This document shows, piece by piece, positions 16,084 through 25,556 of a stretch of 64,000 nucleotides of DNA. The position numbers and the translations under genes were made by a program. Position 1 is the first letter of the stretch; every line of letters begins with the position of its first letter. Source of the stretch: Ignavibacteriales bacterium (GTDB lineage Bacteria > Bacteroidota > Ignavibacteria > UBA10030); assembly GCA_026390595.1 (NCBI GenBank), contig JAPLFQ010000005.1, positions 248,001 to 312,000 on the forward strand, given 5' to 3'. The notes beneath the pieces are model-generated. The model made no database searches. It had not been told where the DNA came from and worked only from the letters and a program-made list of their open reading frames with translations.

Positions 16084-19000
16084 GTGAACACCAGCACTTT
16101 TCGTTCCCTGTGTTGCTTCCTTCTCCTTTGTGCCGTGAGCGTTGCGCAGGCACAGCTTGACACCGCTCTCTTCTCCGGCATGAAGGCCCGCAGCATCGGA
16201 CCGGCGGGCATGAGCGGACGGATCGGCGGTATCGATGCAGTCATCGCGAATCCTGAAATCGTGTATGTCGGTGTGTCGACCGGAGGTGTCTGGAAAAGCA
16301 CTAACAGCGGGACAACATGGAAACCACTGTTCGACACACAGCCGGTGGCCGCCATCGGGTCGGTCGCGATTTTTCAACCGAACCCGGCAATCGTATGGGT
16401 GGGAACGGGGGAGGGAAACCCGCGCAACAGTGTGAGTATCGGCAACGGCATGTACAAGAGCATGGATGGCGGTCAGACGTGGAGCCATTTGGGGTTAGAT
16501 CGAACAGAACGCATCCATCGCGTTCTCCTCCACCCGGGTGATCCGAATGTGGCCTACGTCGCGGCGATGGGCCAGATGTGGGGAGAGAATCCGGAGCGGG
16601 GTGTTTACAAAACAACCGATGGGGGCAAAACATGGAGAAAAGTACTCTCTGTTGACGACAAGACCGGTTGCGGCGAGTTGGTCATGGATCCGGCGAATCC
16701 GAACAAACTCATCGCGGCGATGTGGGAGTACCGTCGCTGGCCATGGTTCTTCAAATCCGGTGGTTCTGGCAGCGGCCTCTATACTACGTACGATGGCGGA
16801 GAAACCTGGAAACGGCTTGGCTCCGACGAAGGGCTGCCGAAGGGAGAATTGGGGCGAATCGGTATCGGCATCGCGAAATCGAATCCCGATGTTGTCTATG
16901 CACTCGTGGAAGCGAAACGCAACGCGCTCTATCGATCAGAAGATGGCGGACAATCATGGAAAATGGTGAACGACTCCCGCAGTGTGAATGGCCGGCCGTT
17001 CTATTACGCCGACATCCGCGTTGATCCTCAGAATGAAAATCGCATCTACAGCCTGCAGACAAATCTTACCGTAAGCACCGACGGTGGAAAGACCTTCAGC
17101 AATATTACACCCGGCAATCGGGTCCATTCTGATCACCATGCGCTCTGGATCAACCCGCTCGACGGAAGCCAGTTGATCGACGGAAACGACGGCGGCCTGG
17201 CAGTCAGCAACGACAGGGGAAAAACGTGGCGTTTTGTCGAGAACCTTCCGCTCGGGCAATTCTACCACATCAATGTCGACATGGAAACTCCCTACAACGT
17301 CTATGGTGGCATGCAGGATAACGGTTCGTGGCGCGGGCCCGGTGAACTATGGGAAAACGGCGGGATCCGGAATTGGCATTGGAACGAGGTCGGCTTCGGA
17401 GACGGGTTCGCAACTCTTGTTGACGCGTCCGACGCGAACTGCGGATATTCCATGTCGCAGACGGGGTGGCTCATTCGCTTCAACCGGAAGACCGGTGAGC
17501 GAAAAGACATTCGGCCGTGGGGACCCGACGAAGTCGAACTGCGTTTCAATTGGAATGCAGGGATCGCCGGCGATCCGTTTGATCCGAAGACGATCTACTA
17601 CGGGAGTCAATTCGTACACAAGAGCACAGACCGGGGCGACAGCTGGACGATCATGAGCCCCGACCTGACAACCAACGATCCATTGAAACAGAAACAGGAT
17701 GAGAGCGGCGGCATCACGAAGGATGTCACCGGCGCAGAAAATCATACCACAATTCTCACGATCGCGCCAAGCCCCGTACAGCGCGGTGTTCTCTGGGTTG
17801 GGACCGATGACGGTAACCTCCAGGTCACCCAGGATGGTGGAAAGACATGGACCAACGTGGTTGAGCGGATTCCCGACGTTCCGAAAAACACATGGGTTCC
17901 TCACATTGAAGCATCCAAATTCGAAGCGGGAGCGGCGTACGTCACCTTCGACGATCATCGGCGGAGCAACTTCAAAACATACGTGTTCAAGACCGAAGAT
18001 TTTGGAAAGAGCTGGAAAAGCCTGACGAAAAACGATCCCACCGCAGGGTCACAATCGATGTGGGGGTACGCACTGGTGATTGAGCAGGATCCGGTGAAGA
18101 AAGAACTTCTCTATTTGGGGACCGAGTTCGGCCTCTGGATGAGTATCGACGACGGAAAGAACTGGATGAAATGGACACATGGTTTTCCCACGGTTTCCGC
18201 CATGGCGCTGATGGTTCACCCCCGCGATCATGATCTGGTGATCGGCACACATGGCCGATCAGCATATATACTGGACGATATTCGGCCGCTCCGGACCGTC
18301 ACGAGCGAACTCCTCGGAAAACCGCTGCACCTGTTCAGTATACCAACGACGTATCAACACCAGGTGAAACAAATGGACGGCTACCATTTCCCCGGTGATG
18401 CGATGTTCAGGGGTGACAACCGTCCCTATGGTGCGCTCATCACCTATATCACAACTCCGCCGAAAGAACAGAAAGAGAACGCTGCGGAAGAGGGCATTGA
18501 TGAAACAACAAGAAGAGGTGAAGGGAGTGAGCTGGGGGAAGGGGGTCGCCCGGCAGCGAAAAAGAAAACGGTAAAAATGGAAATCCTCGACTCAAGCGGG
18601 ACGGTGATCCGCAAGATGGACGGCCCAATGGAAAAAGGGATCAATCGCGTAGCCTGGAACTTGCGAAGGGATGGGTTCAAGCGCCCGCAGCTTGAGGCGC
18701 CGCAGCAGCAGGACGATGAGTTTGCACCACAGGGTCCGGAGGTGCTTCCCGGGAAATACACCGTTCGGATCAAAATGGGCAAGGAAGAAGCAACACAAAC
18801 GGTTGAAGTGTTACCGGATCCGCGCGTGGCGGTTCCATTCGAAGCGCGTCAGCAGAAGGCCGAATTAATTCTTACGCTCAGCAAACACCTTGAGGTTGCC
18901 GCCGAGGCCATCGACCGGATCCAGAAGACACGCAAGGCAATCGATGCGGCCCTTGGCCAGCTGAAAGATCGAAAAGATGAGGTGTCGAAGAACCTCAGGA

Positions 19001-19341
19001 AGGAATCCTCGGATCTGAAGAAAACCCTGACAAAGATTGCAGACAGGTTCGTGGATGATCCGAATGCAGTGCAAGGAATGACACGAAGCCCCAACACGGT
19101 GTCGTCAAGGCTGGGCTCTGTCCTTCGCTCGCTCGGCTCGTCATGGGATGCACCGACTCCGACTCAATTGACATCCTTGCGACAGGCAGAATCAGTTCTT
19201 GAAGCAGCCCTCAAGGATTTCAACAAGGTCTTCTCCGGGGAGGTCTCGGCATACAAGGCAAAAGTGGAACAGGCAAAGCTTACTCTCTTTCCGGAAGGCG
19301 ACACGCTCGACGTGAACTGGAAGCCAACAAAGAAAGAATAG
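16084..19341 (+). CDS. Secreted BNR/VPS10-type repeat protein
   Basis: A protein of about 1,085 residues with a signal peptide (hydrophobic FRSLCCFLLLCAVSVAQAQ) and a large beta-propeller region made of BNR/Asp-box repeats. Repeats follow the pattern of STGGVWKSTNSGTTWKPLF, TTDGGKTWRKV, TYDGGETWKRLG and STDRGDSWTIM, spread over about residues 30-750. A region rich in Lys and Glu, predicted helical, follows near residues 930-1020. Such proteins are often annotated as sortilin/VPS10-like or glycosyl hydrolase, but the catalytic role is unproven. The frame is open from 15988, yet GTG at 16084 has GGAGG five bases upstream and starts directly at the signal peptide. A terminator follows at 19371. 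Confidence 0.85.
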   Translation: MNTSTFRSLCCFLLLCAVSVAQAQLDTALFSGMKARSIGPAGMSGRIGGIDAVIANPEIVYVGVSTGGVWKSTNSGTTWKPLFDTQPVAAIGSVAIFQPNPAIVWVGTGEGNPRNSVSIGNGMYKSMDGGQTWSHLGLDRTERIHRVLLHPGDPNVAYVAAMGQMWGENPERGVYKTTDGGKTWRKVLSVDDKTGCGELVMDPANPNKLIAAMWEYRRWPWFFKSGGSGSGLYTTYDGGETWKRLGSDEGLPKGELGRIGIGIAKSNPDVVYALVEAKRNALYRSEDGGQSWKMVNDSRSVNGRPFYYADIRVDPQNENRIYSLQTNLTVSTDGGKTFSNITPGNRVHSDHHALWINPLDGSQLIDGNDGGLAVSNDRGKTWRFVENLPLGQFYHINVDMETPYNVYGGMQDNGSWRGPGELWENGGIRNWHWNEVGFGDGFATLVDASDANCGYSMSQTGWLIRFNRKTGERKDIRPWGPDEVELRFNWNAGIAGDPFDPKTIYYGSQFVHKSTDRGDSWTIMSPDLTTNDPLKQKQDESGGITKDVTGAENHTTILTIAPSPVQRGVLWVGTDDGNLQVTQDGGKTWTNVVERIPDVPKNTWVPHIEASKFEAGAAYVTFDDHRRSNFKTYVFKTEDFGKSWKSLTKNDPTAGSQSMWGYALVIEQDPVKKELLYLGTEFGLWMSIDDGKNWMKWTHGFPTVSAMALMVHPRDHDLVIGTHGRSAYILDDIRPLRTVTSELLGKPLHLFSIPTTYQHQVKQMDGYHFPGDAMFRGDNRPYGALITYITTPPKEQKENAAEEGIDETTRRGEGSELGEGGRPAAKKKTVKMEILDSSGTVIRKMDGPMEKGINRVAWNLRRDGFKRPQLEAPQQQDDEFAPQGPEVLPGKYTVRIKMGKEEATQTVEVLPDPRVAVPFEARQQKAELILTLSKHLEVAAEAIDRIQKTRKAIDAALGQLKDRKDEVSKNLRKESSDLKKTLTKIADRFVDDPNAVQGMTRSPNTVSSRLGSVLRSLGSSWDAPTPTQLTSLRQAESVLEAALKDFNKVFSGEVSAYKAKVEQAKLTLFPEGDTLDVNWKPTKKE

Positions 19342-19370
19342 AATACTCCCAATACTCGAGGTGTTAACTG

Positions 19371-19422
19371 GTCCCGGCTGTGAGATCTCTCGAAAACGAG
19401 GAGCTCGCCGGGACTTTCTTTT
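19371..19422 (+). terminator. Intrinsic terminator after the BNR-repeat gene
   Basis: Arms GTCCCGGC (19371-19378) and GCCGGGAC (19407-19414) pair perfectly, with an inner imperfect stem between them, followed by TTTCTTTT. Confidence 0.7.
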
Positions 19423-19578
19423 ATGTCTCGAGTCGTCCAGCCTGCAACTTTTTCGCAGGAGGAGTCGTCTCACAGTAGGATAGTGTAATTTGTGCTTTTT
19501 CCGGAATGCCGGCAGGTATTCCTCGCTGCGGCCAAGAAACGGTTGCTGAAAGCCAACGGAAGAACGAAGGAATTGCAT

Positions 19579-20358
19579 ATGGCAGACCCGAAAAGACTCC
19601 GAGCCATTATTGTAGACGATGAGTCCCCGGCGCGGAACAAGATCCGCGAATTGCTGAAAGCCGAATCAGACATAGATGTGGTTGACGAATGCGCGAATGG
19701 AAGGGAGGCGGTACAATCGATTACCGCCAACTCGCCCGACCTGGTTTTCCTCGACATTCAAATGCCCGAGCTTGACGGTTTCGGTGTAATTGAGGCAATC
19801 GGACCGGAACACCTCCCCGCTGTGATCTTCGTGACAGCGTATGATCATTATGCGGTGCAGGCTTTTGAAGTTCATGCTGTGGACTATCTGTTGAAGCCTT
19901 TTGATCGGCAGCGTTTTCAAACGGCGCTGAACCGCGTCAGGGAACACCTGGAACCCAACCGCCGGGATGAGTTGAACCAGCAATTGGATACGCTTCTCCG
20001 GCAAATCAAAGGGCCGAAGAAACAGGCAGACAGATTGATTGTAAAATCAGGCGGCCGGGTCTTCTTCCTGAAGAACGATGAGATCGACTGGATTGAAGCC
20101 GCCGGCAACTATATCCGGCTGCACGTTGGTACCGAAACGCACTTGCTGAGAGAAACCATGAGTGCCATCCAGAAGAAACTCGATCCGGCGCTCTTTATAC
20201 GTATTCACCGGTCGACTTTTGTGAACATAGAAAAAGTCAAGGAACTCCAGCCCTGGTTTCATGGCGAGTACGTGGTCATCATGCGGGATGGGACGCAGCT
20301 GACGATGAGCAGGAGCTACCGCACGAATCTTCCCGACCTCTTGGGCACAACGCTCTAG
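19579..20358 (+). CDS. LytTR-family response regulator
   Basis: A 259-residue two-domain regulator. The receiver domain (about residues 7-125) has the acidic pair in IIVDDESPAR, the phospho-acceptor Asp59 in LVFLDIQMPELDGF, the conserved Thr in FVTAYDHYAVQAF, and the Lys in VDYLLKPFDR. The C-terminal LytTR DNA-binding domain contains VFFLKNDEIDWIEAAGNYI and FIRIHRSTFVNIEKVKEL. The frame is open 29 codons upstream, but ATG 19579 is preceded by AAGG and matches the domain start. No histidine kinase is adjacent; the only one in the window is the LytS-type kinase at 32460, a plausible partner. It faces the SusD gene, with a bidirectional terminator between. Confidence 0.93.
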   Translation: MADPKRLRAIIVDDESPARNKIRELLKAESDIDVVDECANGREAVQSITANSPDLVFLDIQMPELDGFGVIEAIGPEHLPAVIFVTAYDHYAVQAFEVHAVDYLLKPFDRQRFQTALNRVREHLEPNRRDELNQQLDTLLRQIKGPKKQADRLIVKSGGRVFFLKNDEIDWIEAAGNYIRLHVGTETHLLRETMSAIQKKLDPALFIRIHRSTFVNIEKVKELQPWFHGEYVVIMRDGTQLTMSRSYRTNLPDLLGTTL

Positions 20359-20393
20359 CGGTTCTGTTTTTTGAGTATTGGTGGTGCAAGTCC

Positions 20394-20430
20394 AAAAAAA
20401 AGCCGTCCCGATTCCCGGGACGGCTTTTGC
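20394..20430. terminator. Bidirectional intrinsic terminator
   Basis: Arms GCCGTCCCG and CGGGACGGC around an ATTCC loop, flanked by a run of A on the left and TTTTGCTTT on the right. It lies between the convergent LytTR and SusD genes and can serve both. Confidence 0.88.
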
Positions 20431-20445
20431 TTTAGCACGGACAGC

Positions 20446-21717
20446 TTACTGATTCCACAAAGGATTGCGGGCTTTTTCAGCCGATGAAATTGGAAAATTC
20501 TGCCACATACCAGCAAGGTGCATCTTACCAAACCGTCGCTGGTCAATCAGCCGATTGCCTCTCAGCATCAACTCTTTGTCTCTTTCAACAAAGATGCTAT
20601 AGGAGGTGGCGGTGACGGGATCGGCGAGCGTGATCGTGGTAGTTCCTGCAAGAGCCGAGACCGGCAGCTTCGTTGTTGCGTCAATCCTTGAAGCCCGCAC
20701 TTCGTTGATCAGCGTCAGAGCGTTTCCAGCCATCGCGCCACGAACCACTAACTCAGCCTTCATGAGATTGTTTTCCTGCCAATCGATGACTTCGATCGGG
20801 GTCTCCGTGACCTTATCAGGCTGCATGATGTACTTGAGTTGGCGGTAGAACAAGAATCCGCCCGTCCCGGTCCTTTGAGTAATTATAACCCGGGCTGACT
20901 CCGTTGGATCTTTTGTCAGATAAGCATAGAACCGAGGATCGACGCTGAACTGGGTCCGGGTCTCTCCGGCAGAGCCTCTCCAGAGGTTGTCATTTGTGGC
21001 GTTGTATTTTGCCGTAAGCGGATTGTCTCCCTTGATGAGTCCGAGTTGAACGTACGTCGCAGCATTGGCATAGTCACCCAGGAACAAATATGCCCTTGCG
21101 ATGAGCGAATTAGCGACTTTTTTCTCGTATGCGCTTGTTGTATGGTTGATAGCTTCTTTCCATTTCGCGATCGCATCCTGGTAAAGTTGTGCAGATGGAA
21201 CAAAGCGACTGAGATTCATCGGGGACCCGCCGGTCGTCTGGTCTTTGCCAAAATAGGCTGCGACGAAGTAGCGACCAACACCACCATAGAGATTTGCGTT
21301 ATATAATCCACGCTCTTTGACGGTGTTATCGGAGAACGTAATGAGGTTGTTGATGCGGAAGATAAGCGTATCCGCCAACTGGCGAAGCTCATGGGCAAGA
21401 GTGAACATACCAGCCGCTTCTTCGCTGTCCATCGGGTTGCCGTTGTCGGTATTTTGATATGAACTAAACGTTGCCTGTGAATTGCGCATGTCAAAGAGGA
21501 GTTCATCTGACAGGCCGCCGACATTCAAGGTGAGATCATCGATTGTGTAGGACAACTGATCCTGAAGACCGACAACAAAGCCATCAACGTACTTCTGCTG
21601 GTTAAGGTCGGTATCCTTCGTCATGTTGTAGTAAGGTTCAATATTCGACACGTAGTCTTCACAGGACGTGACGACTACAGCGCTGAGTACACACACAAGG
21701 ATTATTAGTTTTTTCAT
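20446..21717 (-). CDS. SusD/RagB-like surface lipoprotein (pair 1)
   Basis: A 423-residue predicted lipoprotein. The N-terminus MKKLIILVCVLSAVVVTSCE has a lipobox (VTSC) with Cys19 followed by acidic residues, as in Bacteroidota surface lipoproteins. The body is helical and TPR-like (for example SLIARAYLFLGDYANAATYV) and the C-terminal part has SIFVERDKELMLRGNRLIDQ, the usual SusD-like ending region. SusD proteins cap the SusC barrel and bind the nutrient. The frame extends two codons to a TTG, but ATG 21717 has GGAG eight bases upstream. It lies 21 bp downstream of its SusC partner. At 423 residues it is shorter than many SusD proteins; the ligand is unknown. Confidence 0.85.
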   Translation of the reverse strand: MKKLIILVCVLSAVVVTSCEDYVSNIEPYYNMTKDTDLNQQKYVDGFVVGLQDQLSYTIDDLTLNVGGLSDELLFDMRNSQATFSSYQNTDNGNPMDSEEAAGMFTLAHELRQLADTLIFRINNLITFSDNTVKERGLYNANLYGGVGRYFVAAYFGKDQTTGGSPMNLSRFVPSAQLYQDAIAKWKEAINHTTSAYEKKVANSLIARAYLFLGDYANAATYVQLGLIKGDNPLTAKYNATNDNLWRGSAGETRTQFSVDPRFYAYLTKDPTESARVIITQRTGTGGFLFYRQLKYIMQPDKVTETPIEVIDWQENNLMKAELVVRGAMAGNALTLINEVRASRIDATTKLPVSALAGTTTITLADPVTATSYSIFVERDKELMLRGNRLIDQRRFGKMHLAGMWQNFPISSAEKARNPLWNQ

Positions 21718-21738
21718 GTTCAATTCTCCATTCTCAGG

Positions 21739-24666
21739 TTAGAAGGTAAACCGTAGCCATGCGTTGTAGGTCCGTGGTTGTGGAAGAGTTGCGAACTCCG
21801 AAGACGAGGTGCTCAAGTCTCCACCACCGGTGTTTACCTCCGGATCCAGGGGGAATTTTGTCCATTTGAAGGCGTTGCGCACAGTGAAACCACCCTGAAC
21901 GCCGCTGATATAGCTAACCGGCATGAATTCCTTCATGAGATCAGTAAAGTTGTAGCTTAAGCTGATTTCCCGAATCGACAGAAGGTCTGCCGGATATATG
22001 AAGTTGGCATAATAGCTGGAGTTCATTTTGGCATATTTATTGGCCGCATCAACATACTCCGGAGTTCCGACTGCATACGTTGGAGCGTCGACCTGGACGT
22101 TGTTGGTCGTGATGATGGCGGGCATGGCGATGCCGAGGTTCTTCCTCAGCATGAGATACGGCATGTACGAGTAGGCAGCGATCGCACGGCGGATCGTGTA
22201 ACTCCAGGCGTGATGCCCAAGCGCCCATTCAGTCATTGCGTAGAACTGGAAATCCTTCAGGAATCGGAAATTGACCGTGAGAGATCCGGTGTGCTTCGGA
22301 ATCGGGTTCGCTTCGAGATCTTGATAGGTCGAAGTTACGTCGACGCCCTTGTATGTTCCGTCAGCATTGAACGTAGCACCGTTGACTTTGTAATCGTAGA
22401 ACTGATACTTCGGCAAGCCGGGTTTTATTACGTTCTCGAACCCCGTGAGAATCTGGGTTGTTGTTCCAAGGTCCCTCACTTCGTTTGTTTGATAATTCCA
22501 GATAAGAGACAAATTGAGATCGTAATTGGCTCCCCTGATCGGATTGAATTGGAGGAGGGACTCGAGTCCCTGGCCCCAAACGGAACCAACGTTGTAAGGA
22601 AATGTATACCCACCCAAACCGGTTGATGGTGCAAATGCCGAACGAACGATTGATTTCGTCGCATCCGATCGGTAGAACGTCAATTCGAGCGAGAACATGT
22701 TCAGAAACTCGGCGTCGATGCCAACCTCGAACTCTTTGATACGCTCGGGTTCGATCTCCGGATTACCCATCATGTTGAACATAATACCGGATCCGGCACC
22801 GCCAGCAACAGTTCTGTACATCAGCGGCAATCCATCGGTGTTGTTCGGGAGCTGCCCGGATTCGCCGTAAGCGCCTCGAAGTTTCAGCATGGTAATATCA
22901 GCGGGAAGGAATCCAAACCGGTCAAGTCGTACGCCCAGACTCGCGCTGGGATACATTATGGACGGCGAGGAGGTCCCTGATGCACTCACGTAGTCTTGGC
23001 GGGCACCGAGCGTCCAGAAAAACGTATTGTCGTAATTGAACGGCAGAGTAGCGAAAATACCAGCCTCTCGGCGTTCAGCCTGACTATCGTTTTTGGAGTT
23101 AAGCGTCACAGCGGCACCGACGTCATAGATATCGGCGCTTCCGAATTCCTGCACCGAAATCGATTGCGTTCTGGTAAGCCTGCTGACCACCTGAGATCCA
23201 ATTGTCGGAATGAACGTGAGATTGTCGGTCAGAAAATCTTTGTATGTATACCGGGCGTTGAGATCGTACGTCATCGTCCGGCTGTTGCGGTTATAAAGAT
23301 ATCGGTTTCCGAAAATCTGGTTGTATTGGAAGCCGTATGGATAGAGCTGGTCTTGCGTATACTGATTGAACTCTACGCCACCATTCCCCGAAATCTCCAG
23401 ATTAGTTAAAGGTCTATACGAAATATTGGCCGAACCAAGGAACTGGTTCATATAATGCATGTCTTTAATGGCTTCGATCGCAGGCTTGGCGCAGGTGACA
23501 TATGCCGGATAATAGCTCAGCGCATTGAGAAGCCAACCATAGATAATGTTGTCGTTGGGTGGCCGGCGAATTTTCGACCAATTGTAGGACGAGCTGACCT
23601 TGATGCTGAGGTTGTCTGTCGGCACGGCGGCAAGGCTCGCCTTGAGATTGTTTCGATCGAGATAGTTCTGGAAGCCGATAACGCCCTCATCAAACCGATT
23701 CTGGAATGAAGCGAAGTAGCGAAGGGCCGGCGTACCACCAGTGATGCTCAGCGAATGCTCTCTGATGAATCCGGGTGTTTTCAAAACGCCGTTGATTGTG
23801 TCTGCATTCAGAAAATCCGGTTTGTACTTGAAGGGCTGCTCGTTCTCGCCAAATGTGAACTGGTAGTCAATTGAATATGGTTTTCCCCCCGCGAGAGCGC
23901 GCGTACCCTTGCCTGACTTCGTCGTGATGAGCACGACACCGTTCGAGGCACTCGTTCCGTACGTCGATGCCGCGGCGGGTCCTTTCAGAATTTCAACGTT
24001 TTCTATGTCATTCGGATTCAAACTGGAGAGCATGCTGATTTGCTGTCCACCCAGTCCACCCGGACTGATATTGCCGCTCTCAATTCGTACACCGTCAATA
24101 TAAATGAGGGGCTGTCCAGAACCCGTGAGACCGGCGCCACCGCGGACGAAGAAATTCCATCCCGAGCCGGCATTTCCGGATGCGATTTGCACGTTTACAC
24201 CGGAAACCTTTCCGGAGATAAGCTGGGAGAATCCCTGAAAACCCTGGACCGAAGTGATATCCGCAACGGGAATTCTGGATACGGAAACTTCGGCAACAGA
24301 TTTCGTCGTTTTGGAAGCAATACCCGTGACAACGACAGCCTCCGCCTGGAAGATGTCTTCTTCCAATTGGAAATTCGTCGTTATCTTTTCTCCACGCAAG
24401 ATGATCTTGACGGCCTTCTTTTTGCTGCCGACAATCGAGGCGGTCAACTCAACCTGCTGTCCCCGAACATCGGATTCTCGGACGGTGAGGGAGTACTCAC
24501 CCGTTATGCCGGTGACCGAACCGATCCCCAATGTTTGGATGTACACCTGGGCTCCGACGATTACTTCGCCCTTCGTGTCGGATACTTTTCCCGATATTTT
24601 CAATCCCTGCGCGAATAGCAACGCAGGTATCGATATCAGGAGAGCAAGAAATGTTAGCCTGTGCAT
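21739..24666 (-). CDS. SusC/RagA-family TonB-linked outer-membrane transporter (pair 1)
   Basis: A protein of about 975 residues: signal peptide MHRLTFLALLISIPALLFAQ, a carboxypeptidase-regulatory-like domain (about residues 23-105; KISGKVSDTKGEVIVGAQVY), a TonB plug (about 110-240; SGKVSGVNVQIASGNAGSG and IYIDGVRIESG), then a 22-strand-type barrel ending in an aromatic residue (NAWLRFTF). It would import an oligomeric nutrient with the downstream SusD. The frame is open 79 codons further upstream, but ATG 24666 has AGGAG five bases before it and begins the signal peptide, so the longer N-terminus is rejected. It is divergent from SusC pair 2. Confidence 0.94.
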   Translation of the reverse strand: MHRLTFLALLISIPALLFAQGLKISGKVSDTKGEVIVGAQVYIQTLGIGSVTGITGEYSLTVRESDVRGQQVELTASIVGSKKKAVKIILRGEKITTNFQLEEDIFQAEAVVVTGIASKTTKSVAEVSVSRIPVADITSVQGFQGFSQLISGKVSGVNVQIASGNAGSGWNFFVRGGAGLTGSGQPLIYIDGVRIESGNISPGGLGGQQISMLSSLNPNDIENVEILKGPAAASTYGTSASNGVVLITTKSGKGTRALAGGKPYSIDYQFTFGENEQPFKYKPDFLNADTINGVLKTPGFIREHSLSITGGTPALRYFASFQNRFDEGVIGFQNYLDRNNLKASLAAVPTDNLSIKVSSSYNWSKIRRPPNDNIIYGWLLNALSYYPAYVTCAKPAIEAIKDMHYMNQFLGSANISYRPLTNLEISGNGGVEFNQYTQDQLYPYGFQYNQIFGNRYLYNRNSRTMTYDLNARYTYKDFLTDNLTFIPTIGSQVVSRLTRTQSISVQEFGSADIYDVGAAVTLNSKNDSQAERREAGIFATLPFNYDNTFFWTLGARQDYVSASGTSSPSIMYPSASLGVRLDRFGFLPADITMLKLRGAYGESGQLPNNTDGLPLMYRTVAGGAGSGIMFNMMGNPEIEPERIKEFEVGIDAEFLNMFSLELTFYRSDATKSIVRSAFAPSTGLGGYTFPYNVGSVWGQGLESLLQFNPIRGANYDLNLSLIWNYQTNEVRDLGTTTQILTGFENVIKPGLPKYQFYDYKVNGATFNADGTYKGVDVTSTYQDLEANPIPKHTGSLTVNFRFLKDFQFYAMTEWALGHHAWSYTIRRAIAAYSYMPYLMLRKNLGIAMPAIITTNNVQVDAPTYAVGTPEYVDAANKYAKMNSSYYANFIYPADLLSIREISLSYNFTDLMKEFMPVSYISGVQGGFTVRNAFKWTKFPLDPEVNTGGGDLSTSSSEFATLPQPRTYNAWLRFTF

Positions 24667-25556
24667 GTGCTCCTCCCTGGAGTGATTGGTGAATGCTTCA
24701 ACATGAAGCCGGGTTGTTGGTTGAAAAAAACGACAGAGCTCCCCACCACACAAGCGAAGTGTATCGCGTAGCGAACAGCAGGGTGATTCTCTGGGACCAG
24801 GACGAGACGGTGCTCTCGTAAAACCGTGAACGAAGACCTGAACACGGCCGCCGTTCAGGTGCAGAAATACTCTAAAAACGAGACCGCCCGTCACCCGCCA
24901 CAATCAATCCGCCGACGGCCGGACGCCGATGCAACCGGATTGAGACCAAGAAGTGTGAAGGTGTGACGAACCGGTACTTTCGAGATTTTAATATATGAAA
25001 TGCTCGGAATCAACTGCGAAGGACGAGTTTTTTTTGTGCACCGGTATTGTTCCCACCGCTCTGCCGACTTGCAGTGTCAAGATGGCGATCGCGCATTGCC
25101 AAAAATGACAATCCGAAGAGCACAGACTCAGCACGGAACTTTTGAAGGAAGACACTCGCCGGCCCAAAGCCGTGGTGAACGAGCACCGTCTCGCAGAAAT
25201 CCATTCCGTTCCACCGTTTCTTTCCCACCATGAGGAGCGCTGTTTTCGCAGCGCTGACCGTGAATAACAAATCACATTTCAAGATGCCCGAATAGTTGCA
25301 GAAACCGCAGCCCCTCGTCGATGTTCCCAAAACTTGACGGTTGGTCACGAGAACGCTCGCGCGCGCGTTCATTCATCAGTCTCCAGCGTTTACTCACAAG
25401 CGAAAAAGGCCGCTTCATGGCTTTCTGCTTCTTCCCTGTTGGCCACGTATGTAAATTCACTCAAAAGCGCTGATTGCCCCAATCGGTGAGTTTCACCCCG
25501 TTTTTCTTCAGTACACACTAACTCAACGATTCATCATCACTAACTAAGGAGAGATT
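24667..25556. other. 890-bp gap between divergent SusC genes
   Basis: No supported gene. It must hold the promoters of both SusC/SusD operons. Two inverted repeats stand out: CCTGAAC (24838-24844) with GTTCAGG (24854-24860), and AGCGCTG (25236-25242) with CAGCGCT (25249-25255) around TTTTCG. Short open frames here have no recognisable domain and no clear ribosome binding site. A strong AAGGAGAG site precedes the start of the right-hand gene. Confidence 0.6.

Noticed and set aside
24667-24903. 79-codon N-terminal extension of SusC pair 1
   Set aside because: It has no signal peptide, whereas the ATG at 24666 has AGGAG and starts the signal peptide.
25010-25372. Minus-strand open frame of 120 codons in the SusC gap
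   Set aside because: No domain, no ribosome binding site, and lies in a presumed regulatory region.
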